Below are positions 41,835 to 53,065 of a DNA stretch of 64,000 nucleotides, in pieces; position 1 is the first letter of the stretch, and every line of letters begins with the position of its first letter. A program made the position numbers and the translations under genes. The stretch covers positions 70,001,144 through 70,065,143 of the forward strand of contig JAAALK010000287.1 in NCBI GenBank assembly GCA_019279435.1, in the 5' to 3' direction. The notes below the pieces were generated by a model. The model was given only the letters and a program-made list of their open reading frames with translations. It was not told the origin of the DNA and ran no database searches. This DNA is from Zizania palustris (taxonomy: Eukaryota; Streptophyta; Magnoliopsida; Poales; Poaceae).

Positions 41835-44800
41835 ATGGTGAGGAGTGCAGCCCCAGCCATGGCGATGGACCCTCGTTTCTTGCAGCGCCAGATGGTGGCG
41901 GCGGCTGCGACGTCCGCGACGGCGTCAGGTCCAGGAGAAGCACGCGACTCGTGAGAGCTCCGTCCCGCTTCGGAGCGGTTTCAGGAGCAAACCCTGGAGC
42001 TCGGTACGTCTGCGTGCACGGATGCGTCGATCGAGCAAGTGACCAGGGCCCGCCTCGGCCCTGAGACGCCGGCGAGGAAACCGGGCCGGGAAACGGTCTC
42101 GCTGCCACGAGAGGGCAAAGTCGTCATCTTCGAGGCCTTCTTCGACGCGGGACTGGGGTTCCCCACTTCGGAGCTCCTTGCCGGGGTGCTAGAGGCCTTC
42201 CATCTGGAGCTCCCGCAGCTATCCCCTAACGCCGTGGCCCGCCTCGCCATTTTCGAGTGGGCCATGCGCGCCGAAGGCTGCGAGGAGAGGGCAGAGGTCT
42301 TCGCGTAGATGCACGAAGCTCTCTGCCAACCGAAGAAGAAGGGGGGTTAGATTCTGGCCTTCAGGAGCATTAACTTCCAGCTCCGGAGGAAGTATGCAGA
42401 CTCCTTCCCGGCGAAGGCCATCAACGAAAGATGGTACTTCAAGTGGGTGAACCGTTGGTTCTACGTCCACGTGGGGCTCAGCTTCGGTCTCGTCGGGCTT
42501 CCGCGCCACATCTGGTTTTGGAGGGAGGCGCGCGTCGAGGCCAATGCCGGCTCGATCTCCGCGAGGATCCAACTCCTTCAGATCGTCACCCACCGAATGA
42601 GCATGCGGGACCTGGCGGAGGAGTTCGTGGCCCTCGAGATCCCTCCGCTGAAGGAAGAATGGCCGGCGTCGCTGCGGAGCAGCCAGGACGAGTCGACGTC
42701 GACAGAGCTCTCCCGCCAGCTTGGTAAGCTTTCGTGCCCCTTAACTTCGTTTCTTTCTTCCACGCCCGAAGAGTACTCCGGCCCTGACCCTCGAATGCAG
42801 GGTCTCTCGTTGCTCGGACCCCCGAGGAGGTGGCCCGCATGACGAAGCGGATTCTCGGAGCCCCTACTCCGGCCAAATGCACTCGGCGGCTGGAGCTGGT
42901 GGGCTCCTGGGAGCGCTTCAACAGAGTGTGGGGGGCGCTCGAGCTCTCGCCCCCGCCTCTTCCGGAGAGGGAGGTCCTTCGGGCCATCTCGAAGAGGAAG
43001 GTGGCTGACCCCGATGGTGGCCTCTCCCCTCGGCACCCCTCCAAGAAGAAGAAGATAGTGAAGGGCCCGAGGCGGCTTTCCCCGAGCCACTCCTCCACCT
43101 CCCACTCCGAATGGGGGTGCTCTAGTGATGGGGCCCGATCGGAGTCGGAGGACCCTCCGGTAGTTCCAGACCCGAGCCCATCGGTCCAGCTAGGCACCGT
43201 AAGAACTGGAGATGCTCTCCCTCGCTCGGACCCTACGGTGCCTGTGACGAAGACCGGGCAGGAGGCGCCAACCACAGAAGTGACACCGCCCCCCGAGGCT
43301 TCTCCCCCGCGTGAGCCAGCTTCGGAGGGGGTCTCCGCCAGCTCCCGGGGGAGCAGGGAGACAGACAGCTTGGACCGAGGGGGGCTGGCTGACCCGCTTG
43401 GCGCCGTCGAAGGGAGCGCCAACATGGAGGCTGAGCTCGCCGCGGCGACGGCGGGCTCTCCGGTGAATTTGATAGAAAACCTCTTCTATCGCCCGAGCCC
43501 ATCGGGGCTCGCCCAGCTTTCAGGGGACCTCGCCGAGGCCGCGGATGAAGGTATGATAACTTACCTAATCCTTTCCCAAAATGCTGGGCCTTCTCGATCT
43601 CAGCCCTTGTTTGCTTGCGCAGGCACGTCCGTCCGGGGCGTCGATCCGACCGTTCCACCTCCCGAGGACGTTGCGGACGTGAGGTCTGGAGCCCCCGCTA
43701 ACACGACGAGGGCCTCGGGGCGGGACGGAGTCCGGAGCCTCCGAAGGGGCTTCTCCGGAGGCCGTCGAAGATGAAGGGACTCGACCCCGGCCCCCTTCTA
43801 GCCCTCGGGGCACACGCTCTACCGTGCCCCTCTTGCGTCCCTACTTGGCGGACAGCGAGGACTTCGCGTCCAAGGTGGCTCTAGTCCACGACTACTACCT
43901 GCACCTGCGCGAGGCTCCGGTGATAGATGAGCTGGGGCTGTCGGACGGACTGGAGCTCGGTAGGGCCATCGAGACTGCAGCGGGCCAGGTATTTTCTTGG
44001 AGTGCCCTTCAACAAGCCCCTAGCCTTCCTTCCTTCTGACTCTCTTCCTCGTGCGCAGGTAGTCGCGCTGGCGCAGGGTTCGCTGCTTTCTCTGCTCTCC
44101 GAGTGCCAGCGCCGCGAAGCAGATGCTTCGGGGCTTGTAGCCCGAGCGGACGCCGTTGAGAGGCTGGCCCGCGAGCAAGCGGCAGATATCGAAGGCCTTC
44201 GGCTCTAGGCTGCTAGGGCCGAAGCGCTCGAGGCCCTGGCGGCAGAGGTGGACTTCCTCAAGGCCCACGTTGTAGAGCTAGAAGGGCTCCGGGCTCGGGC
44301 CGTGCGGGCGGATGAGCTGGAGGCGGAAGTCGACGCCCTTCGGGCCCGAGCTGCCGAGGCGGAGAGGCTTCGGTCTCGGGCCGTAGAAGTGGAGCGGCTC
44401 GAAGGGGAGGTTTCCGCACTCCGGGCTCAAGTCTCGGAGATAGACAAACTCCGAGAGGCGGCAGCTAACGCCGAGGCCCTCGGGGCCCGAGTGGTTCAGC
44501 TGGAGCGGGCCGAGGTGGACCTTGCTGCCCGGAACGGGGAGATAACCGAGGCGCTTGCCGAGGCGGAGAAGACGGTGGCTGACACCGCGGTGTCCCTCCG
44601 GAGGGTGCTGGCGCGCTACGGCACTGGGTGCGGCATGTTCGACATCGCCCGGGAGCCCTTGGTCCGCCGGGTAAAGTTTATCCAGTCCGCCGTTCGGCAA
44701 ATACACCTTACCGTGTCGAAGTACGGTGAGGTGTCTGCTCGGGTGGCTGCCTACGGAATTCTCCGACACCTTGAGGCGTCTGGGCTCCCTCTTCCTTCAC

Positions 44801-44898
44801 CTTCGAGTCCGCATCCAGTCACCTTCATGGGGGATCACCTCCGAATGCCGAGCCCGACGCTAACCCAATCTTGGAGGGCGCTTAAGGCGATTTGGTAA
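41835..44898 (+). pseudogene. Antisense four-exon gene of the Tat-like element (gypsy-type transposon domain plus coiled coil)
   Basis: Exons 41835-42723, 42801-43550, 43623-43988 and 44059-44898 are joined by introns of 77, 72 and 70 bp with GT-AG ends (CTTG|GTAAGC, GAAG|GTATGA, CCAG|GTATTT). Exon 1 encodes KVVIFEAFFDAGLGFPT, AINERWYFKWVNRWFYV and LPRHIWFWRE, matching the plant family called putative gypsy-type transposon (Transposase_28 domain). Exons 2-3 are Ser/Pro/Glu-rich with a basic SKKKKIVKGPRR patch. Exon 4 forms a long Ala/Glu/Arg/Leu coiled coil ending at TAA 44896. Stops at 41952 (CGA to TGA type), 42306, 42348 and 44206 (CAG to TAG type), plus a frameshift near 43,720, make this copy defective. 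The protein's role is unknown; DNA or capsid binding has not been shown. Confidence 0.75.
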
Positions 44899-45072
44899 AC
44901 CGAGGGCCCCAAAGTGATCAAGACCTGGCTGGAGGAAGCGCTTCGCGCCGGCGGTCCTCCGGCTCCCTCGAAGCCTTCGGCCTCGGCCCGCTAGCCAGAC
45001 CCGAAGGTGTAGCTTCCGCAAGACCCTCGCGCTACATAGCCTGTAATAGTTCTAGAAACTTGGTCATGTATT

Positions 45073-45078
45073 AATAAA
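45073..45078 (+). promoter_or_regulatory. Poly(A) signal of the antisense gene
   Basis: AATAAA 175 bases after the TAA at 44896, in a TTGTATT-rich context. It supports a complete transcription unit on the plus strand. Confidence 0.5.
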
Positions 45079-45087
45079 GAGTACCTT

Positions 45088-45579
45088 TTGGGGTTCGTTC
45101 AGGGTGCCCATGATTGTGATTGTGATGTCGAAGTGCTCGAACTTGACGACACTCTTCGACATCGATGGGCTATCTTCGAAGCCCTGAGAGCGAATCGGCC
45201 TGCACGCTTCGTCCTTCCTCGTAGTAGCGACGGACGTGCGGACCCTGACATCCTTCAAGGGGTTCTGACCCTTGTCAAGGAAGAAGAGAAAGGGCTCTGC
45301 GCTCCGTCTTCGTCTCTCGAACCGGTGGACTGGTCCGACACGGAAGCTGGCCTAGACGATGCGCCCTTCGGGGGAGACAATCTGCGCAGCTGGGCCCAAC
45401 TTCAAGAAGACCAAAGGACCTTTCGTGCCCAGAAGAAAGAGGAGGAGCGGCGAAAGAGGAAGGAGGGGTCCACGCGAACCGTGCCAGGGCCTCAGGCTGG
45501 AGCGCACTCTGGCCCTGGCGGTTCGTCCGACCGAGGGGGCCTTCGGTTCCTGCTTGGCTTGGATGAAAACTTCTCTTGA
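45088..45579 (+). CDS. Unrecognised ORF after the antisense gene (163 aa)
   Basis: Open plus-strand frame, acidic at first (DCDCDVEVLELDD) and then Glu/Lys/Arg-rich (KKEEERRKRKEG). No known domain. It lies between the poly(A) signal and the tandem array and may be the remains of a further exon or a spacer that is open by chance. Confidence 0.25.
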   Translation: MGFVQGAHDCDCDVEVLELDDTLRHRWAIFEALRANRPARFVLPRSSDGRADPDILQGVLTLVKEEEKGLCAPSSSLEPVDWSDTEAGLDDAPFGGDNLRSWAQLQEDQRTFRAQKKEEERRKRKEGSTRTVPGPQAGAHSGPGGSSDRGGLRFLLGLDENFS

Positions 45580-45803
45580 TCCTTCTCCTCTGTTCTCGAT
45601 TCGTGACAAACACTGTATGCCACCTTTTTTCTTCTTTTTCCAGTATATGTGGTTGAGGCCTTTCTCCTTGCTCCTTTCCCCCTCCCCTCCTTAGCGGGTA
45701 GACGGCTTGCCGGCTAGGCGCTAACCAGCTAGGAGGAAGGCGTGGTGAGTATATTGCATACACGAGGGTAGGATACCTCGGACAGGAGCTCGAAATCCGA
45801 CTA

Positions 45804-46776
45804 GGTGCGCATCGAGCCGGGGCTCGGAAGCTAACTTCGAGGGTGCGTCGAGCCGGACCTTGGAACCCGAGTGAGGGTGCGTCGAGCCGGAGCTCGGAAC
45901 CCGCATGAAAGCGTCGAGCCGGGGCTCGGAAGTCAATTGCGAGGGTGCGGCGAGCCGGAGCTTGGAAGCCAACTTAGAGGGTGCGTCGAGCCGGAGCTCG
46001 GAACCCAATTTGAGGGTGTGTCGAGGCGGAGCTCGGAACCCGAGTGAGGGCACGTCGAGCCGGGGCTCAGAAGCCAATTTGGAGGGTGCGTCGAGCCGGA
46101 GCTCGGAACCCGAGTGAGGGCACGTCGAGCCGGGGCTCGGAAGCCAATTTGGAGGGTGCGTCGAGTCGGAGCTCGGAACCTGAGTGAGGGCGCGTCGAGC
46201 CGGGGCTCGGAAGCCAATTTGGAGGGTGCGTCGAGCCGGAGCTCGGAACCCGAGTGAGGGCGCGTCGAGCTGGGGCTCGGAAGCCAATTTGGAGGGTGCG
46301 TCGAGCTAGAGCTCGGAACCCGAGTGAGGGCGCATCGAGCTGGGGCTCGGAGGCTAGTTTGGAGGGTGCGTCGAGCCGAAGCTCGGAACCCGAGTGAGGG
46401 CGCGTCGAGCCGGGGCTCGGAAGCCAATTTGGAGGGTGCGTCGAGCCAGAGCTCGGAACTCGAGTGAGGGCGCATCGAGCCAGGGCTCGAAAGCCAGTAT
46501 GGAGGGTGCGTCAAGCCGGAGCTCGGAACCCGAGTGAGGGCGCGTCGAGTCGGGGCTCGGAAGCCAATTTGGAGGGTGCGTCGAGCCGGAGCTTGGAACC
46601 CGAGTGAGGGCGCGTCGAGCCGGGGCTCGGAAGCCAATTTGGAGGGTGCGTCGAGCCGGAGCTCGGAACCCGAGTGAGGGCGCGTCGAGCCGGGGCTCGG
46701 AAGCCAGTTTGGAGGGTGCGTCGAGCCGAAGCTTGGAACCCGAGTGAGGGCGCGTCGAGCCGGGGCTCGAAAGCCA
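45804..46776. repeat. 70-bp tandem array (about 14 units)
   Basis: Each 70-bp unit is a pair of diverged 34- and 36-bp halves, GTCGAGCCGGAGCTCGGAAC... and GTCGAGCCGGGGCTCGGAAG.... Each half has a hairpin-forming inverted repeat (CGAGCCGGGGCTCG or CGAGCCGGAGCTCG). Units are evenly spaced, for example 46081, 46151 and 46221. Since 70 is not a multiple of three and the unit has few stops on the minus strand, overlapping repetitive ORFs appear there; I take them as by-products. Tandem repeats behind integrase are known in Tat-lineage elements. Confidence 0.93.
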
Positions 46777-46911
46777 ATGCACTTGGTGAAACAAAACTCT
46801 TAGTGTCGTTGCGCGTTCACCGTGGGCGAAAACGTTCACCTAACGATTTTATTACTTAATTTGGATACAAGAGCAGGCGTTATCGGCCACTGGCGTAATA
46901 CACTTATGAAA

Positions 46912-49900
46912 TTACGGAAAGTAACACTTCAGGTGCTCCGCATGCCAAGTATGCTTCAGTTCCTCGCCTTCCAAGGTAGCGAGTCGGTAGGAGCCCGGGC
47001 GCCCGGAACCGGTTACGATGTATGGTCCTTCCCACTTGTTGACCAGTTTTGTCGGAGCGGCCACCGCTCGAAGGACGAGGTGCCCTGGCTGGAACTCATT
47101 GTGCTTGACTTTGGGATCGTACCATGCCTTCGTCTCCTTTTGATAATGGGAGAGATTGGCAACGGCTCGGAGCCGTGTCTCTTCCGCCAGGTCGAGTGAG
47201 ACGGCGCGCTCCTGATCGCCTTCGGATGCTATGGCGCGTAGCGAACCGGCTCGAAGCTCCGTTGGGGTCATTGCTTCGTCGCCGAACAGGAGGCGGAATG
47301 GGGTGAACCCGATAGCTCGGGAAGGGGTGGTCCGGATGGACCACAAGATCTTCGGCAGCTCCTCAGGCCACAATCCTTTGGCTAGGCCCACGATGCGTTT
47401 GTTGAGGCCCGAGAGTATGTGCCCATTAGCTCGCTCCACAGCCCCATTAGACTGGGGATGCTGCACTGCGGCGAAACAGAGCTGGACTCCCAATCCGTCG
47501 CAGAATGTCCGGAAGGCCCCAACATCGAATTGCGTTCCGTTGTCCAATGTGAGCTGTCTGGGTACTCCAAAACGGCACACGATATTCTGCCAGAAGAATT
47601 TCTGGACGCTCTGGGATGTGATGGAAGTCAGTGGCTCGGCTTCGACCCATTTAGAGAAATACTCGACGGCGACGATAGCAAAACGCAGGTTGCCTTTCGC
47701 TCTAGGAAATGGCCCAATGAGGTCCATTCCCCAACGAGCCAACGGCCACACAGGAGGAATGGGTTGTAGGCTGACCGGGGGTCGATGACTCCGCCGCCCC
47801 ATCCACTGGCACCCTTGGCAAGTGCGGACAAGGTCTTCGGCGTCGGCAACAATCGTGGGCCAGTACACGCCCTGTCGGAGAGCTTTGCCGGTGAGGGCCC
47901 GTGGTGCCAGATGGCTTCCACACAACCCCTCATGGATATCTCGGAGCATGGCCACTCCGTCCGAGTGAGAGATGCAACGGAGCAGCGGAGAACATACTCC
48001 CGACTTGTATAGGATGCCATCGATGACTTTGAAGGACCTGGCACGGAGCTGGAGGCGTACTTGGTCCAGACTAGGATGGTCGTCTTCGCTGCCCGCGAGC
48101 GTGCGCAGGATGGGCTCCTGCCAATCGTTGCCGACCGTGCATAAGACTGGAGCTGGCCGGGGCGATGGCGGGAGCTCGGCCGATGCGGAGGTGAACGCCT
48201 CGCCGCGAGAAGGCGCCGAAGGTTGGACAATTTCTTCGAAGAAGGCGCCCGGCGGCAAAGCTTGGCCTCCTGCTCCGGCTTTGGCGAGGGCGTCAGCTTG
48301 GCCATTTTCACCTCACGGGATGCTTTGAATGGATATGCCCTTGAAGGATGCTTCAAATCTGCGTATGGCGTCAAGGTAGGAGGCGAGGTCCGGGTGCCTA
48401 GCCTAGAAACTTTTGTCAATATGCCCGGCGACTACTTGGGAATCGGTCTTGATTACAACGCGGGCTGCTCCTAGCGCGTGCGCCTTGCGGAGGCCCAAAA
48501 GGACTCCTTCGTATTCGGCGATATTGTTGGTAGCCTAGAATTTTAGCCGAGCGGAATACAAGGCCTGTTGGCCAGAGCGGGAGACGATAACTGCTCCAGC
48601 CCTAGCCCCCGAAGCCTGGTAAGCACCATCCGAATAGACGGTCCAAATCCCCTCGCTTGCTTCGGCGCTAGTGCGATCAGATGTTATCGTCCACTCAGCG
48701 ACGAAGTCGGTGAGGATTTGAGACTTGATGGCAGTTCGGGCGACGAAGGAGATCCCGAATGGGTCCAACTCCACCGCCCATTTCCCGATGCGGCCGGTGG
48801 CATCCTTGTTCTGGAACATGTCGCCTAGCGGGTAGGCAGTTGGGATGATGACATCATGGGCTAGGAAGTAGTGCCGAAGCTTTCGGGATGCCATGATGAG
48901 GGCGTATGCCACCTTCTCGAGCTCGGAGTACCGAAACTTAGCTCCAGAGAGGGCTTCGGAAACGAAGTAGATGGGGCGTTGTACCAACTTTCCGTCGAGT
49001 TCTTCTTCTTGGACCAAAGCCGCACTCGCCGCACTACCGGAGGCGGTGAGATAGACCAATAGGGGACTATCAGCCCAGGGCGTGGCGAGGGCCACGAGGC
49101 TGGAGAGATACTCCTTGATCTGTTCGAAGCAGTCCTGACATTCGGAGGTCCACTCAAAATGCTTGGAACTTTGAAGCGCCTTGAAGATGGGCAAGCTTTG
49201 TTCAGCTGATCTTGCTAAAAATTGGCCAAGGGCCGCTAGCCGCCCGGCTAGTTTCTGTGCTTGCTTCAAGTTCTGAGGGGGGGAAATGTTTTGCAATGCA
49301 TTGACTTGTGTTGGACTAGCCTCGATGCCTCGGCTGGAAACCAGATAGCCGAGCAGCTTGCCAGCGCGTGCTCCGAAAACACATTTCTCTGGGTTGAGAT
49401 GGATTCCACATTGCCGAAGGCTGTCAAAAGTCTCAGCTATGTTCGTGCCATGACGGTCCTTGGTGGTACTTTTGATGACGATATCGTCCATGTATGCTTC
49501 AACATTACGCCCCATCTGATGGCCCAAAGCCTTGGAGATTAGCCTTGAAAAGTTAGCCCCGACATTGCGGAGGCCGAAGGGCATCCAGACGTAACAGAAC
49601 ACTCCCACGGGGGTGACAAAGCTTGTTTTAACTTGGTCTTCAGGTTTCAACCAGATCTGGTGATAGCCGGAATAAGCATCAAGGAAACTGAGGAGCTCCG
49701 CTCCGGCTGTGGAATCGACCAGTTGATCAATACGGGGCATAGGGTAGGGGTCACGGGGGCAAGCTTTATTTAGAGAAGTAAAGTCGATACACATGCGCCA
49801 CTTTCCAGATGTTTTCTTCTGGACAAACACTGGGTTAGACAACCACTCAGTATGACTCACTTCCTGGATGACCCCCGCTCGATGTAGCTTCTCTGTCTCA

Positions 49901-50358
49901 GCCTTGGCGAGCTCGGCCCGTTCGATGGAAAGCTTCCGGAGCCCCTAGCGGACCGGCCGAGCCTTCGAGTCGACCGCCAGCGAGTGCTCAATGATCGAGC
50001 GGTCGACACCGGTAATGTCTTCGTCGGACCATGCGAAGATGTCGAGGTTGTTGCGGATGATTCCTTCGAGCTGTGCCGACACCTCCGGCTCCAGACCCCC
50101 TCTGAACTTGATCGGGTACTCCTTCCCGTCTTGGACTAAGATCTTCGTAATGACCTCCCCCTCCAGGAGAGGTTTTGCTGGGCAGCCCTTCTGCCCGGGG
50201 TCTCCGCCGTTGGGGAGGCTGGCTCCTTCTGCGCCTTCACGGACGCTGTGAATCGGCCATGGCTCCAATGGCGCTGAGTGGCGTACTCGACCCGGCGGGC
50301 CGCGGCCTGGTCGCCCAGGATCGACAACACCCCACCCGGAGTCGGCATCTTGAGGCAC
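46912..50358 (-). pseudogene. Tat-like pol: RT, RNase H, archaeal-type RNase H, integrase
   Basis: A single minus-strand frame runs from about 50,250 to the stop at 46912, interrupted only by TAG at 49945-49947, 48535-48537 and 48403-48405 and TGA at 48313-48315. RT shows WRMCIDFTSLNKACPRDPYP, DAYSGYHQI and the catalytic YMDDIVIK. The first RNase H includes LLVYLTASGSAAS, the second WTVYSDGAYQASGARAGA. Integrase has the zinc region (CQGCQWMGRR), GMDLIGPFPRA, LDNGTQFD and SNGAVERANG with its catalytic residues, and ends with KTWYDPKV-like and GPYIVTGSGRPGSY parts. No chromodomain follows. Confidence 0.88.
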
Positions 50359-50900
50359 AGGTAATTGTGGTGCGCGATGGCTCCGAAGCGATTGAGCATC
50401 CCCCTTCTAAAGATGGCATTGTAGGCGTATGGAGCATCGACCACGCCGAACAGGATTTCCTCGCAGCGCCGAAGGGGGATGTCGCCGAAGGTCACCTCCA
50501 GTGTGACCTGGCCCAGGGCATTGAGCGGGGGGCCTGCGAAGCCCTGGAGTGGACAGGAAGCTGGCAGTAGGTGCTTGCGCGACAGGCACAGCTGATCGAA
50601 GGCCTACACAAAGATGATGTCAGTGGAACTCCCCCCATCAACCAGGATGCGATGCACCTCGACTCCGGCGATATCTGCCGAGATAACGAGGGGGTCGGCG
50701 TGTGGGAACTTGACTCCGGCGGCATCTTCGGCGGTGAAGGAGATGGGAACATGGGACCATTCAGGGAGGGCCGAGGAGCTGGATGTGCCGATATGCCCGA
50801 CCTCCCGAACGTAGTCCCGCCGCTGGCGCTTGGACAGGGCTCCCAGAGCTCCACCTCCGGATATGGGGAGGACCACTCACTTCCCCCGATCCGGCGCATC
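50136..50900 (-). pseudogene. Tat-like protease region
   Basis: Minus strand reads HADPLVISADIAGVEVHRIL, then VDGGSSTDIIFV and a TAG at 50604-50606, then QVTLEVTFGDIPLRRCEEI and YNAIFRRGMLNRFGA. This is a retropepsin-like fold with DGGSS in place of the usual D-S/T-G-A. It is in a different frame from pol, so an indel near 50,250 separates them. Confidence 0.7.
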
Positions 50901-51357
50901 TTCGAGCTTGGGGGCCTGGGCCCTGCCAAACTCCGGGGCTAGGCCCAGGACCTCTAGCTCGTCACGGCGCCCGACTACCTGGACCGCTTCTGGGCAAGGT
51001 ACTGGGATCCCCTTGTCGGTGGAACCGCGACCGGCATTACGCTCGAGGTAGTCGCTCCGAAGAGTGAGTATGGTTCGGCAGGAGTCGGTGTCGTGGCTCC
51101 GGTTTTCTCCGTGGACGCTGCAGTAAAAGGTGGCTCCTCTGGAGAGCGCCCGAGACGGAGCCTTGGCCCTAGTGGAGCGGCCTCCGCCGGACGTGTGCAG
51201 GTGCTTAGCAGGGGCTCGAGGAGTAATGCTGAGGACATCCCCCCGAAGATGCTTCCGGCCTCGCCGGGAGTCCCGGTGGACGGAGTCCTACCGGCCGGAA
51301 TCTTGGCGGCGGAAGTCGGGAGTGGGGCGGGCTCCCCGGTTGAGGTCCGGCGAGGCT

Positions 51358-52404
51358 TCATATGTCCTGGCGCTTGAGGCCCCGACAGGGACTATCATCG
51401 CCTGCCGACGCATCTGGCCTTCTTCGGACCGGGTATTCTTCGAAATACGTCATGAGCTGTGCCACCGAGGAGATAGGCTTCCTATGGAGCTTGTCGAGGA
51501 GGCCCGGGTGGGTGACGCCTTCCCGGGCAGCGTCGATGACCGAGGAAGCCGAGAGCCCTTTGATCTGGGCCTTGGTGTGTGCGAAGCGCTGGGAGTATTG
51601 CCGCAAAGTCTCTCTGGGCTGCTGCTTCACTTGGTAGAGGCTCCCGGTGGACATAGGGGCCACGAAGGTCCCCTGGAAGTTGTTGACGAATTTTTTCCTT
51701 AGCTGGTCCACGTACGGATGGTCCTAGGTCGGAGCGACCAGAACCACCGGAGAGGGATCCCTTCGAGCGCCAGGGGGAAGCACTTAGCCATGGTGTCTCG
51801 GCTCCCCCCAGACGCTTCTATTGCCAGAGCATACGAGCGAGAGAACTCTTCAGGGTCAGAATCCCCGGAGTACTTGGGAAGCTTGGCGGCGCGAAACTTC
51901 GAGCCGAAGCGCACCCTCTGAAGGTCCGGGTGCAGGGGGGACTCCTCGTCGTAGGACACGTTTTCTTCCTCCGCTGGATCTTCGTCATCGCTCAGTGCTA
52001 TGGCCGCAACTTTCGTAGCGCGCGCGGGGGGGGGGATCAGGAGGGCGGAGCGACGCCTCTTGGCGCCACAGAGCCAGTTCCGCCATCAGCCGGGCGTTCT
52101 CGGCGTCTAGGGCATCGGCTTGGCTCCCGCTTCCTCCTGAAGCGGTATCAGGGGGCCCGCTCGGAGGATGCCCTTCCGGCAGCCCCTCCGAGAACCCTGC
52201 CAGGTTGACGGAGGATGGCTCAGGTACGCCAACAGGGCCCAGAGCCTCGAGCGTCCCCTCCGGCGCCTGGGTTGGCTCTAGGGAGGGCGCCCCGACGGGT
52301 GCAACAGCGGGTAGACTAGGGTCGGGGACCGGAGCAGGCTCGATCCCGGCGGTGCGGGCCGACCGACGCAGAGGAACCGTGCTCGCCCCTTTCCGACCCG
52401 ACAT
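51358..52404 (-). pseudogene. Tat-like gag
   Basis: Begins MSGRKGASTVPLRRSARTAG, with a Pro/Glu-rich N-terminal part, then LPKYSGDSDPEEFSRSYALA and FPLALEGIPLRWFWSL, the retrotrans_gag core, then FVNNFQGTF and LRQYSQRFAHTKAQIKGL. Two frame breaks are visible, one at a run of ten G (52026-52035) and one near 51,705. The homopolymer break could be a sequencing error. Confidence 0.72.
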
Positions 52405-52469
52405 GCTTTGGTGAGTGGATGTAGAGGACGCTAGCTTCTCGAACTAGGGTCCCCACGGACGGCGCCAAC

Positions 52470-53065
52470 TGTTGGAACGACGGATCGGACCAACATGTTT
52501 TCTCAGTGGAAATGTAGGGATGTAGTATATTCTGTGCTCTTTGAGCGCGTGTCCGTTACAACTGTAGTTGGGGGGTATTTATAGGGCACCCCGTCCAGAG
52601 GACCAAGCGCCTCTGGACCGCCAACCGCTACATGGCCAGACGCCGGTCAGTAGTACAGACAAAACGGACTATACACGGTACAGACAAGAAGATTCGACTC
52701 TGACAGCGCATCAGCCGTGTCGGACGCTGCCTGCGCCGCCCGACATGGCACAGAGGATCGCAATCTTGTCCCCCTGTAGGCTTGACTGGTCCTCTTCCCG
52801 CCAATGCTCCCTCCAGAACCGCCGCTCGGTCTGAGGGATGGCCTTCGGCGTTCTTCCCCCGGAAGGTGGCCCCCGGCGCCTCCGGTCCGGAAGGTGGCCT
52901 CCGACCTACAGCCGATCGCCTCACGCCCGTGAGCCCCTCCGAAGCGTCCCGAAGCTTCCGAAGACCTCCGGCTTCACCGTTTGAAGGTCCTGGCCCCTCC
53001 GGCGCCAGGCTCCGGACCCTCCGGTGGTGGCCTCCTTCAGCCATCGGGATTATCTCCCCCCAACA
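52470..53065 (-). repeat. 5' LTR of the Tat-like element
   Basis: 596 bp with TATAAATA (52576-52583, minus strand). It matches 40656-41250 except for scattered substitutions. The primer-binding site lies at 52447-52469. Confidence 0.92.

Larger units (their letters stand above)
40656..53065 (-). mobile_element. Tat-like Ty3/gypsy element with antisense gene (12,410 bp)
   Basis: LTRs 40656-41250 and 52470-53065 (595/596 bp, TGTTGG...CCAACA) are flanked by a perfect TSD GTTGT (40651-40655, 53066-53070). On the minus strand the primer-binding site TGGCGCCGTCCGTGGGGA follows the 52470 LTR. Gag, protease, RT, two RNase H domains and integrase follow on the minus strand down to 46912. After that come a 70-bp tandem array and a spliced gene on the opposite strand. 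Lack of a chromodomain, the second RNase H and an antisense ORF behind integrase fit the Tat lineage. The LTRs differ by only a few percent by eye. It is the youngest large insertion here by nesting. Confidence 0.92.

Noticed and set aside
45804..46776. CRISPR-like array
   Set aside because: Repeats are contiguous dimers with no unique spacers, and the context is a plant retrotransposon.
45721..46839. Long repetitive proteins encoded by the tandem array
   Set aside because: All minus-strand frames are open because the 70-bp unit shifts frame each time; the peptides are a by-product of the repeat.
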